Positions 8,301 to 15,125 of a stretch of DNA of 27,692 nt are shown in pieces (positions within the stretch are counted from its first letter, which is position 1; each line of letters opens with the position of its first letter). The notes under the pieces were generated by a model. It saw only the letters and a program-made list of their open reading frames with translations, had not been told where the DNA came from and did no database searches. The translations under genes and the position numbers were made by a program. This DNA comes from Muribaculaceae bacterium (GTDB lineage Bacteria > Bacteroidota > Bacteroidia > Bacteroidales > Muribaculaceae), in contig VSPW01000003.1 in NCBI GenBank assembly GCA_009775535.1, forward strand, positions 1-27,692, in the 5' to 3' direction.

Positions 8301-8952
8301 CTGCCTGGAGGAAGCCGGTGGCAGTATACGTGCACGGGTAGTTTTTGTCGCAGCCGGTTCTTGTGGTAATGATATTGTGCTTTCAGGCGGGGCGGAAAGG
8401 GTCGTCATTCCTACGTTAAGGCAGCAGGAGGATTGCGGGGCAGAGCCGCGTCTGGCGATGTCGGATTTCATAGGAGCAGCGGAGGCCCATGATGGATTCC
8501 TTCCGGATACGGCTGCTGTTTTTGCGGTTACGGCAGGAGGATGCATACAGTCGGAGATAGAGGATGCCCGGAATTCAGGCGATGAATACCGCTCGCTGCT
8601 TTACCAGTCATTGGCCGACAGGCTGGCTGAGGCTGCCACAGAGCTTACCCATCAGCGGGTTTCTGCAGGGCTGGGTATACGGCCTGCAATAGGATACCAG
8701 TCACTTCCAGACCAGTCCTTGGTATTTGAGGCCGACAAGATTTTGGGATACGGAGATGTCGGCATAACCCTTACCGATACCGGCGCTATGTACCCACAGG
8801 CATCCACTACAGGCATAATGATCTTCAATCCGGATGCACGCTATTTTTCTGTGGGACGTATTGGAAAGGATCAGTTGGCCGATTATGCGGCCCGCAGGGG
8901 CATGACTCCGGAAAATGCTAGGAGGTTTATTGGAAGCAGGGTGGTCGATTAA
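5314..8952 (+). CDS. metH: Cobalamin-dependent methionine synthase, full-length four-module enzyme
   Basis: MetH transfers the methyl group of 5-methyltetrahydrofolate to homocysteine through methylcobalamin. All modules are present in 1212 residues, close to the E. coli length. The homocysteine/Zn barrel spans about 1-330, with zinc ligands C242 and C304-C305 in VGGCCGTTP. The pterin-binding barrel covers about 355-610 and includes GERCNVAGSRKF. The cobalamin cap and B12 domain (about 650-870) carry the base-off motif D752-x-H754-x-x-G757. The AdoMet reactivation domain (about 890-1212) contains GIRPAIGYQSLPDQ, with R1123. The reactivation domain means that the oxidised cofactor can be repaired by reductive methylation. 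The gene follows ispF by 32 bases, which leaves no room for a cobalamin riboswitch, so it likely belongs to the porV-ispF transcript. Cobalamin must be salvaged or made elsewhere. Confidence 0.98.
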   Translation: MAVDISRAMAQRTLVLDGAMGTMIQKLGLTEDGFRGDMFSSWHCNLAGCNDLLNLTRPSDIAAIHRSYMEAGADIIETNTFNSTSVSLSDYGLGAYASQINLEGARIARTEADAFMQSNPGRTVWVAGSVGPTNKSLSMAASLAGEGEALTWDVLYNAYRDQISALVNGGVDVLLIETVFDTLNAKAAIKAALDIMDLSGRDVPIMVSVTLTENGRTLSGQTLEAFVASVAHARPLSVGLNCGFGADRLIPYIDMLASMPFGISMHPNAGLPDRLGQYDCTPQSMAESLAPVLAAGKLNIVGGCCGTTPCHIRAIAELAHVSPSRPIPCDDGGMHLSGLEAVTVPQYPDSLFKVGERCNVAGSRKFLRLIKEGKIDEAVDIARSQILAGAQVVDVNVDDAMLDAPAEMARFLDALASDAVAASVPVMIDSSSWDVVSAGLCHLQGHGIVNSISLKDGEDEFLRRARHIRSMGASVVVMAMDETGQADTFQRKVDVVRRSYRLLMDKAGFRPADMIFDPNVLAVATGVDAHNGYGKAFIDAAREIKELMPGVHVSGGLSNLSFSFRGNNFVREAMHAEFLSLASGLDMAIVNPSSLVGVDSIPSGLRHAIRDVLLDSDSDAPARLLDVVAALQPDVMADSKASAGRKPEARPTVSEMIVRGRHEGIEESLQEAISSGMTAMEIVEKLLMEGMNEVGRLFADGRMFLPQVVKSAQAMKYAVGWLAPYIEAERESRDNAPGGSLPKAVIATVKGDVHDIGKNIVSIILRCNGFDVEDLGVMVSAERIIASASVPGVKMVCLSGLITPSLAEMAHVASQMEKAGLHMPLFVGGAAASELHTAVKIAPLYSSPVFYTHDAATLPVVARSWLNPATRFEVVRENTSRQESLRESMARPIRMLSLPQADSKRPEVRPWEYAAYPHGVSDFYYRIADLRRYINWRPFFIAWKLDGSLASVADVQGCGHCMAQWLAGMPEHKRAKAAEAMQLYKEAGRALDRLEACLEEAGGSIRARVVFVAAGSCGNDIVLSGGAERVVIPTLRQQEDCGAEPRLAMSDFIGAAEAHDGFLPDTAAVFAVTAGGCIQSEIEDARNSGDEYRSLLYQSLADRLAEAATELTHQRVSAGLGIRPAIGYQSLPDQSLVFEADKILGYGDVGITLTDTGAMYPQASTTGIMIFNPDARYFSVGRIGKDQLADYAARRGMTPENARRFIGSRVVD

Positions 8953-8972
8953 CCATAATTAACATCGGTGTC

Positions 8973-9004
8973 TTGGCGAATTGTACGGAAATATGCTAAC
9001 TTTG
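8973..9004 (+). promoter_or_regulatory. Promoter of the greA operon
   Basis: A -7 box TAACTTTG at 8997-9004 is preceded 20 bases upstream by TTGG (8973-8976) in the place of the -33 TTG/TTTG element. Transcription would start near 9010, leaving a leader of about 95 bases before the greA ATG. It lies 20 bases after the metH stop codon. Confidence 0.65.
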
Positions 9005-9028
9005 CAGCATAAAACATATTTATACTCC

Positions 9029-9076
9029 AAAGGGGTCTCGCCATTGTAATGGCCGGGATTCTTTTATTTTTATTTA
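9029..9076 (+). terminator. Terminator-like hairpin inside the greA leader (possible attenuator)
   Basis: The stem has an inner part, GCCAT (9040-9044) with ATGGC (9049-9053), closing a TGTA loop. A single bulged C (9054) follows, and then about ten more pairs, several of them G-U, join 9030-9039 to 9055-9064. The run TTTTATTTTTATTTAT follows at 9062-9076. Because it lies downstream of the greA promoter box and upstream of the greA start, it could end a short leader transcript of about 55-65 nt. It could also serve as the metH terminator. Confidence 0.55.
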
Positions 9077-9105
9077 TCGTACCGAAACACAAAAAGATAC
9101 TAGTT

Positions 9106-9576
9106 ATGGCTATAACTTACATGACCAAAGAAGGTTACAAAAAAAAGATGGAAGAAATCGCCTATCTGGAGACAGTGAAGCGTCCAGAGATATCAAGGGC
9201 CATCGCCGAAGCCCGTGACAAGGGTGACCTGTCGGAAAATGCGGAATATGACGCAGCCAAAGAGGCGCAGGGCATGCTTGAGATGAAGATATCACAGCTC
9301 AAGGATATGGTGGCCAATTCGCGCATACTGGACGAGAGCAAGCTTAATACCGAAACGGTCCAGGTGCTGAACAAGGTTAAGATCAAGAACCTTGCAAACG
9401 GAATGGCAGTCGAGTATACCATCGTTGCCGACAGCGAGGCCAACCTCAAGGAAAAGAAAATCGCGGCCAGCACACCCATCGCCAAAGGTCTTTTGGGCCA
9501 TAAAGTCGGGGACGTGGTTGAGATAAAGGTGCCATCGGGCCTGATGAAGTTTGAGGTGGTAGAGATTTCATTTTAA
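9106..9576 (+). CDS. greA: Transcription elongation factor GreA
   Basis: GreA enters the secondary channel of RNA polymerase and stimulates cleavage of the backtracked transcript. The N-terminal coiled coil (about residues 1-75) carries the loop tip GDLSENAEY, with the catalytic acidic pair D41 and E44. The C-terminal FKBP-like domain (about 80-156) contains NGMAVEYTIV and the closing segment PIAKGLLGHKVGDVVEIKVPSG. The length of 156 residues is standard. The start at 9106 was preferred over an in-frame ATG at 9049, because that one lies in the leader hairpin and would add a hydrophobic stretch absent from the family. It is the first gene of a unit with the HIT protein (22-base gap). Confidence 0.97.
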   Translation: MAITYMTKEGYKKKMEEIAYLETVKRPEISRAIAEARDKGDLSENAEYDAAKEAQGMLEMKISQLKDMVANSRILDESKLNTETVQVLNKVKIKNLANGMAVEYTIVADSEANLKEKKIAASTPIAKGLLGHKVGDVVEIKVPSGLMKFEVVEISF

Positions 9577-9598
9577 GAACCGTAAAGATTATACCGCT

Positions 9599-10006
9599 AT
9601 GGCAACGATATTTTCCCGTATAATTTCAGGAGAGATCCCGTCCTACCGTGTGGCTGAAGATGAAAGCCATTACGCATTCCTGGATATAAACCCCGTTGCT
9701 GCGGGCCATACCCTTGTGGTGCCAAAGCGTGAGGTCGATTATATATTTGACCTTACCGATGAAGAATATGCAGATTTGCAGCTTTTTGCAAAGAAGGTAG
9801 CCGCCGCATTGCGTGAAGCCGTTCCGTGCAAGCGTATAGGTATGGCTGTGATGGGGCTTGAAGTGCCGCATGCGCATATACATCTTATCCCTATAAATGC
9901 TGAATCCGACATGAATTTCTTTACTCCTAAGAAGCAAATTGCGCCGCAGGAGATGGAGTTGCTGGCAAAGCGGATATCGGATGCGTTCAAGGGACTGAAA
10001 AGCTGA
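9599..10006 (+). CDS. HIT-family nucleotide hydrolase/transferase (HINT/Fhit-like)
   Basis: This is a small cytoplasmic histidine-triad protein of 135 residues. The opening MATIFSRIISGEIPSYRVAEDE and the segment INPVAAGHTLVVPKREV are typical of bacterial HIT proteins. The triad is visible as HAHIHLIP (H91, H93, H95), whose central histidine forms the nucleotidyl intermediate. Members hydrolyse purine nucleoside phosphoramidates, aminoacyl-AMP or dinucleoside polyphosphates. The substrate of this one cannot be told from sequence. It is flanked by greA (22 bases upstream) and a lipoprotein gene (27 bases downstream) on the same strand, suggesting one transcript. Confidence 0.93.
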   Translation: MATIFSRIISGEIPSYRVAEDESHYAFLDINPVAAGHTLVVPKREVDYIFDLTDEEYADLQLFAKKVAAALREAVPCKRIGMAVMGLEVPHAHIHLIPINAESDMNFFTPKKQIAPQEMELLAKRISDAFKGLKS

Positions 10007-10033
10007 TTGTAAAACGACCCATATCAATAGACA

Positions 10034-11143
10034 ATGAAAAAGATGACAATCGCCTCAATCCTGGCTGGGGGTGTTGTGTCGGCTGCTGTATTCAGTGGTT
10101 GCACAAAGACTTCCGGATGGAGTGTCAATGGCAAAATTGACGGGGCTTCCAATGGAGAAAAGATGGCATTGCAGGGATTCAATGCCGGTGTCGGTTCGTG
10201 GTATCTGATAGATTCCATTGAGATAGGCCGCGACGGTTCGTTCGCTTATACTTCCGCCCAGCCGTCTCCATACAGTGATGTATACCGTCTGGAATACGGC
10301 GGACGTGCCATATATTTTCCGGTGGACAGCATAGAGTCGCTTACAGTCACTACCGAAGCCTCGGCATTCGATACAAAATGCAAGGTATCTGGCTCGGATC
10401 TGGCGGTAGCCATGCAGGATGTGGACCAGGCGATTGCCGAAGCTGTGGCACTAAATGGAGAGGAGGCGACATTGAACGATGCACTGCTTAAACGGCGTCT
10501 TACAGAGATGGCACTGGAGGATGCGAACGGTGTGGTCGCCTACTATATAATAAACAAGCATGTTGGGCGTAAGCCACTATTTGATGTAAATGACCGTAAC
10601 GACTTGCGCACTATAGGGGCAGTGGCAAACAGTTTCCTTACCAACCGTCCTGATGATCCGCGTACGGCGTATCTGGAAAAACTGTATATCGCCAACCGTC
10701 CATCCATACAGGGTGGAGTGACGATTGAGGCAGAGGAGGTCGTACTGTTTGATATGGAGCTCCCTGATACAAAAGGTGTAAGCCGTAGACTTGGCGAAAT
10801 GGCGTCAAAAGGCAATGTTGTCCTGTTGAGTTTCGTGGCATACGGTGTTGAACCTACTGCCGCATATAATGTGAAGCTGAATGAAATCTACAATGCCAAC
10901 CGTGATTCCGGTCTTGATATCTATCAGGTGTCTGTCGATCCTGATGAGATGGCATGGAAAAATTCCGCTCCGAACCTGCCGTGGACTTCCGTGTATGCTT
11001 CTCCGGTATCAGATAGGGAGATTATTGCAAAATACAATGTTGCAGCAGTGCCTATGACATACATAATCGACCGTAACGGTGAATTGGCAGAGCGTGTGGC
11101 CGATGTCGGCAAATTGTCAGCAGCTGTAAAGAAATATCTTTGA
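10034..11143 (+). CDS. Lipoprotein with DUF4369-like N-terminus and thioredoxin fold lacking the CxxC motif
   Basis: A signal sequence with lipobox FSGC (Cys23) is followed by WSVNGKIDGASNGEKMALQGF. This is the pattern of the DUF4369-type beta-sandwich that precedes thioredoxin domains in many Bacteroidota lipoproteins. The C-terminal part (about 232-369) has the thioredoxin-like order: VLFDMELPDTKG, NVVLLSFVAYGVEPTAAYNVKL, YQVSVDPDEMAWKN and the cis-proline segment AAVPMTYIIDRNGE (P340). Where a resa/tlpA-type protein has WCxxC, this one reads AYGVEPTA (269-276). Outside the lipobox the only cysteine is C116. It is therefore unlikely to reduce disulfides and may act as a binding or scaffold protein at the inner face of an envelope membrane. 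It is the last gene of the greA unit and is followed by a hairpin. Confidence 0.82.
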   Translation: MKKMTIASILAGGVVSAAVFSGCTKTSGWSVNGKIDGASNGEKMALQGFNAGVGSWYLIDSIEIGRDGSFAYTSAQPSPYSDVYRLEYGGRAIYFPVDSIESLTVTTEASAFDTKCKVSGSDLAVAMQDVDQAIAEAVALNGEEATLNDALLKRRLTEMALEDANGVVAYYIINKHVGRKPLFDVNDRNDLRTIGAVANSFLTNRPDDPRTAYLEKLYIANRPSIQGGVTIEAEEVVLFDMELPDTKGVSRRLGEMASKGNVVLLSFVAYGVEPTAAYNVKLNEIYNANRDSGLDIYQVSVDPDEMAWKNSAPNLPWTSVYASPVSDREIIAKYNVAAVPMTYIIDRNGELAERVADVGKLSAAVKKYL

Positions 11144-11146
11144 AAC

Positions 11147-11184
11147 AAGGGACAATCCAGGACATGATTCTGGATTGTCCTTCG
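11147..11184 (+). terminator. Hairpin terminator after the thioredoxin-fold lipoprotein gene
   Basis: An 11-bp perfect stem, GGACAATCCAG (11150-11160) paired with CTGGATTGTCC (11170-11180), closes a 9-base loop 6 bases after the stop codon. Two more pairs can form at its base. The T-run is weak (TTCGTC), so termination may be partial, or the hairpin may protect the 3' end. Confidence 0.6.
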
Positions 11185-11244
11185 TCAATACCACATATTC
11201 TAAATCAACGTTATCAATCAATTTCTTAGCGCTTTTATTTTACG

Positions 11245-12249
11245 ATGAATGTAGCTATTGTCGGCGCTAGCGGCGCTGTGGGGCAAGAGTTTCTCCGTGT
11301 ATTGGAGCAGACTCATTTCCCGGTTGACTCTCTCCGCCTTTTTGGTTCAGCCCGTTCTGCCGGCCGGACTTTTAACTTTAACGGTAATGATGTATCTGTC
11401 GAGGAACTGACGGAACAGTCTGATTTCTCCGGTATTGATTTTGCTTTTGTGTCAGCCGGCGCAGGCGTATCATTGAAATATGCCGAGCATATTACCCGCG
11501 GCGGGGCTGTGATGATCGACAATTCCAGCGCATTCCGAATGGACCGTGATGTACCTTTGGTTGTGCCTGAGGTGAATGGCCCAGATGCATTGGACGCTCC
11601 GCGAAACATCATCGCCAACCCTAATTGTACCACAATCCAGATGGTGGTGGCCCTTAATCCGGTCAATTCCCTGTCCCCTATACGCCGGGTTCATGTATCA
11701 ACCTACCAGGCTGCCAGTGGGGCAGGGGCTTCAGCTATGGATGAGCTTGTAGGGCAGCATGCATCGCTGGCACGGGGAGAAGCCCCTGTGGTCGAAAAGT
11801 TTGCTCACCAGTTGGCATACAATGTAATCCCCCATATAGACGTGTTCATGGACAACGGATATACCAAGGAAGAGATGAAGATGCATATGGAGACGAAAAA
11901 AATCATGCATTCTCCGTCCCTTGAAGTCAGTGCCACATGCGTGCGTGTTCCTGTAATGCGGGCACATAGCGAGGCCATATGGGTGGAGACTGAGGAGGAA
12001 TTGCCGATCGAGGCTGTCACCGAGGCTTTCCGGGCTGCTGAAGGCATTGAAGTTATTGATGACCCGGCACAAAAGCGGTATCCTATGCCACTGCATGCCG
12101 CAGGATGCGACCCTGTATATGTAGGGCGTATACGTCGTGACCTGGCGAATCCCAAGGGGATAACATTCTGGACGGTAAGTGACCAGATACGTAAAGGGGC
12201 GGCGTTGAATGCCGTTCAGATAGCCCGCTATATAATTGACCACTGCTAA
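11245..12249 (+). CDS. asd: Aspartate-semialdehyde dehydrogenase
   Basis: Asd reduces aspartyl phosphate to aspartate semialdehyde with NADPH. This is the branch point to lysine/diaminopimelate, threonine and methionine. The start is the NADP-binding GASGAVGQEF (7-16). The active-site cysteine is C128 in NPNCTT, and the catalytic histidine lies in VPVMRAHSEAIW (H241). Motifs VSTYQAASGAG and QLAYNVIPHID are typical of the bacterial type. The length of 334 residues is normal. The product feeds the methionine pathway completed by the nearby metH. The Crp/Fnr-type gene follows 18 bases later. I see no clear -7 box in the roughly 65 bases between the preceding hairpin and the ATG. Confidence 0.97.
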   Translation: MNVAIVGASGAVGQEFLRVLEQTHFPVDSLRLFGSARSAGRTFNFNGNDVSVEELTEQSDFSGIDFAFVSAGAGVSLKYAEHITRGGAVMIDNSSAFRMDRDVPLVVPEVNGPDALDAPRNIIANPNCTTIQMVVALNPVNSLSPIRRVHVSTYQAASGAGASAMDELVGQHASLARGEAPVVEKFAHQLAYNVIPHIDVFMDNGYTKEEMKMHMETKKIMHSPSLEVSATCVRVPVMRAHSEAIWVETEEELPIEAVTEAFRAAEGIEVIDDPAQKRYPMPLHAAGCDPVYVGRIRRDLANPKGITFWTVSDQIRKGAALNAVQIARYIIDHC

Positions 12250-12267
12250 ATTGGTTGAAGGCCGGTA

Positions 12268-12858
12268 ATGCAGAATGTTATAGCATGCATGTGCGGCAGG
12301 AGTCCGCTGTCCGATGCTACGATACGGCAGCTGATGGCTTGTGTATCGCGCAGGGATTTCGGCAAACGGCAGCTATTGGTGCGTGAGGGCGTCAAGGGAG
12401 GCTTTGCATATTTCATAGAGCGGGGTATGACCCGCTCTTTTTGGCTTGTGGACGGTGTTGAGGTCACTACATCGTTTTCTCTGGAAGGGAGCATAGTGTT
12501 CAGTATGGATGAAATGTACTATGACAGGGTAAGTGAGGAGTTTGTAGAGACAATAGAGCCTACGGAGGCATATGCGATTGCTGTCAGTGACCTGAGACAT
12601 CTTATGGACACAAACATTGAACTTTTGAGGTGGGCAAGGATCATACATCAGGATGAGTACCGTAGGATACACCGGTCGCATAAGGAGAGGCTGACGCTGC
12701 CTGCCCGCGGCAGGTATGAGGCATTCAGGAGGCAGTTTCCTGAAGTGTGCCGCCGGGCCAACCTAGGGTTCATAGCTTCATACCTTGGCATTACGCTTCC
12801 GACATTGAGCCGTCTGAGAGGGAAGGCACAAGATGTTAATTTGTCGCAGGACAAATGA
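12268..12858 (+). CDS. Crp/Fnr-family transcriptional regulator
   Basis: The 196-residue protein has an N-terminal cNMP-binding-like barrel (about 20-125), recognisable by RRDFGKRQLLVREGVKGGFAYFI, RGMTRSFWLVDGVEVTTSF and SLEGSIVFSMDEM. A dimerisation helix follows, and then a short C-terminal HTH, ANLGFIASYLGITLPTLSRLR. This layout is common among Bacteroidota Crp/Fnr-like proteins that end right after the recognition helix. I see no Fe-S cysteine cluster like that of Fnr, and the ligand is unknown. Co-transcription with asd is likely (18-base gap). A promoter box for the downstream acyltransferase lies just after its stop codon. Confidence 0.85.
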   Translation: MQNVIACMCGRSPLSDATIRQLMACVSRRDFGKRQLLVREGVKGGFAYFIERGMTRSFWLVDGVEVTTSFSLEGSIVFSMDEMYYDRVSEEFVETIEPTEAYAIAVSDLRHLMDTNIELLRWARIIHQDEYRRIHRSHKERLTLPARGRYEAFRRQFPEVCRRANLGFIASYLGITLPTLSRLRGKAQDVNLSQDK

Positions 12859-12876
12859 CTTCTGGGCAAGGTTGGG

Positions 12877-12884
12877 TAACTTTG
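12877..12884 (+). promoter_or_regulatory. -7 promoter box upstream of the acyltransferase gene
   Basis: TAACTTTG matches the TAnnTTTG consensus exactly and sits 37 bases before the ATG at 12922, a normal leader length. No good TTTG is present about 20 bases upstream (the site reads AAAT), so the promoter may be weak or need an activator, for example the Crp/Fnr-type protein encoded just upstream. Confidence 0.5.
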
Positions 12885-12921
12885 CCATAATATCTATCCA
12901 TAACTCTCTAAAATATATTGA

Positions 12922-14094
12922 ATGTCAAAAATTATCACATCTCCGGGAGATTTGTCGGACTCCATCGCAGCCAAGCCACATTACCACTTGCTTGACGGAT
13001 TGAGAGGTGTGGCGGCCCTGATAGTAATAATCTATCACGTGTTTGAAGGGTTCGCCACCAATGCATCCGACCAGCACCTTAACCATGGATACCTGGCTGT
13101 TGATTTTTTCTTTATTTTATCGGGTTTTGTAATAGGTTACGCATATGACGACCGATGGAAAGGCATGACATTACGAGTGTTCTTCCGCAGGCGTCTCATC
13201 AGGCTGCATCCTATGGTGGTTATAGGGGCGGTGCTTGGTGCGGTGACGTTCCTTATACAGGGCAGTGTCAAGTGGGATGGTAGCAGTGTGCCTATGTCGG
13301 CTGTGCTATGTGCCTTTTTGGCTGGGGCGTGCCTGATTCCTGTCATGCCGGGCTCTATTGCTGAAGTCCGTGGAAATGGGGAGCTGTTCCCGCTTAACGG
13401 TCCTACATGGTCCTTGTTCTTCGAGTATATCGGAAATATCCTGTATGCCATATTCCTGCGCCGTTTTTCTACCATGGCGCTTGCCGTATTTGTATTTCTG
13501 GCAGGGATACTTATGGGGATAGTCTCGTTTACAGACCTATGCGGTTCAGGAAATATGGGGGTGGGATGGACAATGGCCAATCATAACCTCATTGGTGGAT
13601 TCCTCAGGATGTCATTCTCGTTCTCGTTAGGGCTGCTGTTGGCTCGCATATATCGGCCCGGCATGAAAGTGAAGGGCGCATTCTGGTGGTGCTCGTTGGC
13701 ATTGGTGGCCCTGTTGCCAGTACCTTATCTGGGCACATTGGACAGCCACGTGATGAACAGTGTATACGAGCTTGTATGTATAATGGTCATATTTCCTGCG
13801 ATAGTCTGTGTAGCTGTAGGCGGTGATACTGCAGGACAGCGTTCAAAACGCATATGCCGTTTCCTTGGTGACATATCCTATCCTGTATATGCCATACATT
13901 ATCCTGTAATGTACCTGTTTTATGCCTGGTTGTGGGACAATGCCCTTTCTTTTTCGGATGCATGGCCGGTTGCATTGACTGTAGTGGCAGGAAACATAGT
14001 GCTGGCATATCTATGTATAAGGTACTACGATGCTCCTGTACGGAGGTGGCTGGCTGACCGGCGGAGTCACCGTAAAATATCCGTTGTAGATTGA
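12922..14094 (+). CDS. Acyltransferase family 3 (OafA-like) integral membrane protein
   Basis: The protein of 390 residues belongs to the Acyl_transf_3 family, whose members O-acylate sugars of lipopolysaccharide, peptidoglycan or exopolysaccharide in the inner membrane. The N-terminus shows the family hallmark LLDGLRGVAALIVIIYHVFEG, with the essential histidine H39 in the first membrane helix. VDFFFILSGFVIGYAYDDRW and the RRRLIRLHPM motif follow. About ten hydrophobic segments extend to the C-terminus, ending in a basic tail RRWLADRRSHRK. No separate SGNH domain is fused. The acceptor cannot be told from the sequence. It ends 131 bases before the bidirectional terminator, and the gap holds no other gene. 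Confidence 0.92.
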   Translation: MSKIITSPGDLSDSIAAKPHYHLLDGLRGVAALIVIIYHVFEGFATNASDQHLNHGYLAVDFFFILSGFVIGYAYDDRWKGMTLRVFFRRRLIRLHPMVVIGAVLGAVTFLIQGSVKWDGSSVPMSAVLCAFLAGACLIPVMPGSIAEVRGNGELFPLNGPTWSLFFEYIGNILYAIFLRRFSTMALAVFVFLAGILMGIVSFTDLCGSGNMGVGWTMANHNLIGGFLRMSFSFSLGLLLARIYRPGMKVKGAFWWCSLALVALLPVPYLGTLDSHVMNSVYELVCIMVIFPAIVCVAVGGDTAGQRSKRICRFLGDISYPVYAIHYPVMYLFYAWLWDNALSFSDAWPVALTVVAGNIVLAYLCIRYYDAPVRRWLADRRSHRKISVVD

Positions 14095-14224
14095 TTTGTT
14101 TATTATGTGGCATGCTTCATCAAAGCTTGCGGATGTCGCCTTTTGGCCTGGTTACGTCTATAAAGAGGACTCTATGTTGTGCAACAAATAGCGCAGGTTT
14201 AGATGGCATTACAGCCATAGAGAT

Positions 14225-14266
14225 AAAAACAGCGCCGTATGGAATATTCCGTACGGCGCTGTTTTT
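14225..14266. terminator. Strong bidirectional terminator between convergent genes
   Basis: ACAGCGCCGTA (14229-14239) pairs with TACGGCGCTGT (14252-14262) in a GC-rich stem that continues inward through GGAATATTCC. It is flanked by an A-run on the left and a T-run on the right, giving a U-tail in either direction. It serves both the + strand acyltransferase and the minus-strand frdB, which ends at 14288. Confidence 0.93.
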
Positions 14267-14287
14267 ATTTAGGTATTTGCCGGATAT

Positions 14288-15043
14288 TTATTCCTTGCAC
14301 TTTGCCTTGATGAATTCGCGGTTTAGGCGTGCAATGTTGCTCAATGATATGTTCTTTGGGCATTCTGCAGCACATGCACCTGTGTTGGTACAGTTGCCGA
14401 ATCCGAGTTCGTCCATTTTCTTTACCATTGCGCGGGCGCGGCGGAGGCGTTCCACCTGGCCCTGGGGAAGGAGTGCAAACTGGCTTACCTTAGCGCTGAC
14501 AAAGAGCATTGCCGAGCCGTTCTTGCAGGCTGCCACGCAAGCGCCGCAACCGATACATGTTGCAGAGTCCATAGCCTCGTCTGCCACTTCCTTTGATATG
14601 GGTGTGGAGTTGGCGTCAGGAGCACCGCCACAATTGAACGACACATATCCGCCGGCCTGCTGTATCTGGTCGAATGCATTGCGGTTGACTGTAAGGTCGC
14701 GGATTACAGGGAACGCAGCCGAACGCCAAGGCTCGATGGTGATGGTGTCGCCATCGTTGAACTTGCGCATGTGGAGCTGGCATGTGGTGATGCCCTGTAC
14801 AGGACCGTGGGGATGTCCGTTGATGTACAGAGAGCACATGCCGCATATGCCTTCGCGGCAGTCGTTATCAAAAACTACAGGTTCTTCACCTTTCTCTACA
14901 AGCTGTTGGTTGAGCATGTCGAGCATTTCAAGGAAGCTGCTTCCTGTAGAAACATTGTCAAGGTGGTAGTTGACGAACTGTCCTTTCTCCTTTGGACCAC
15001 GTTGACGCCAAATCTTGAGGTTTATGCTGATTGAATTTTCCAT
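14288..15043 (-). CDS. frdB: Fumarate reductase/succinate dehydrogenase iron-sulfur subunit
   Basis: FrdB passes electrons between the quinone-side cytochrome b subunit and the flavin subunit. The N-terminal plant-ferredoxin-like domain binds [2Fe-2S] through C62, C67, C70 and C88, visible in DNDCREGICGMCSLY and GITTCQL. The C-terminal domain has CIGCGACVAAC (C163, C166, C169, C173) and the NCTNTGACAAECPK region (C218, C224, C228), which supply the [4Fe-4S] and [3Fe-4S] clusters. The length of 251 residues fits the Bacteroidota type B enzyme. In gut Bacteroidales this complex works mainly as a fumarate reductase on the route to succinate and propionate. It is the last gene of frdCAB, and an 82-base gap containing a hairpin separates it from frdA. 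Confidence 0.96.
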   Translation of the reverse strand: MENSISINLKIWRQRGPKEKGQFVNYHLDNVSTGSSFLEMLDMLNQQLVEKGEEPVVFDNDCREGICGMCSLYINGHPHGPVQGITTCQLHMRKFNDGDTITIEPWRSAAFPVIRDLTVNRNAFDQIQQAGGYVSFNCGGAPDANSTPISKEVADEAMDSATCIGCGACVAACKNGSAMLFVSAKVSQFALLPQGQVERLRRARAMVKKMDELGFGNCTNTGACAAECPKNISLSNIARLNREFIKAKCKE

Positions 15044-15067
15044 TTCTTGGTGTTTTAATATTTGGTA

Positions 15068-15109
15068 GAAGGCCGGGGATATGCGTTTTGGGGCTTACCC
15101 CGGCGCTTC
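15068..15109 (-). other. Stem-loop in the frdA-frdB intergenic gap
   Basis: GCCGGGG (15072-15078) pairs with CCCCGGC (15098-15104). Beyond a one-base bulge, GAAG (15068-15071) pairs with CTTC (15106-15109). No T-run follows on the minus strand, so it does not look like a terminator. It may instead mark an mRNA processing or stabilising element between the two cistrons. Confidence 0.5.
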
Positions 15110-15125
15110 ATCGTGGTTGCTTGGT

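Noticed and set aside
9049..9105. Upstream in-frame ATG giving GreA a hydrophobic N-terminal extension
   Set aside because: The ATG lies in the leader hairpin, and GreA proteins start directly with the coiled coil, as from 9106.
14095..14224. Small gene or RNA in the gap after the acyltransferase
   Set aside because: The open frame there runs antisense into frdB and has no protein-like features. Apart from the terminator at 14225-14266, nothing structured was seen.
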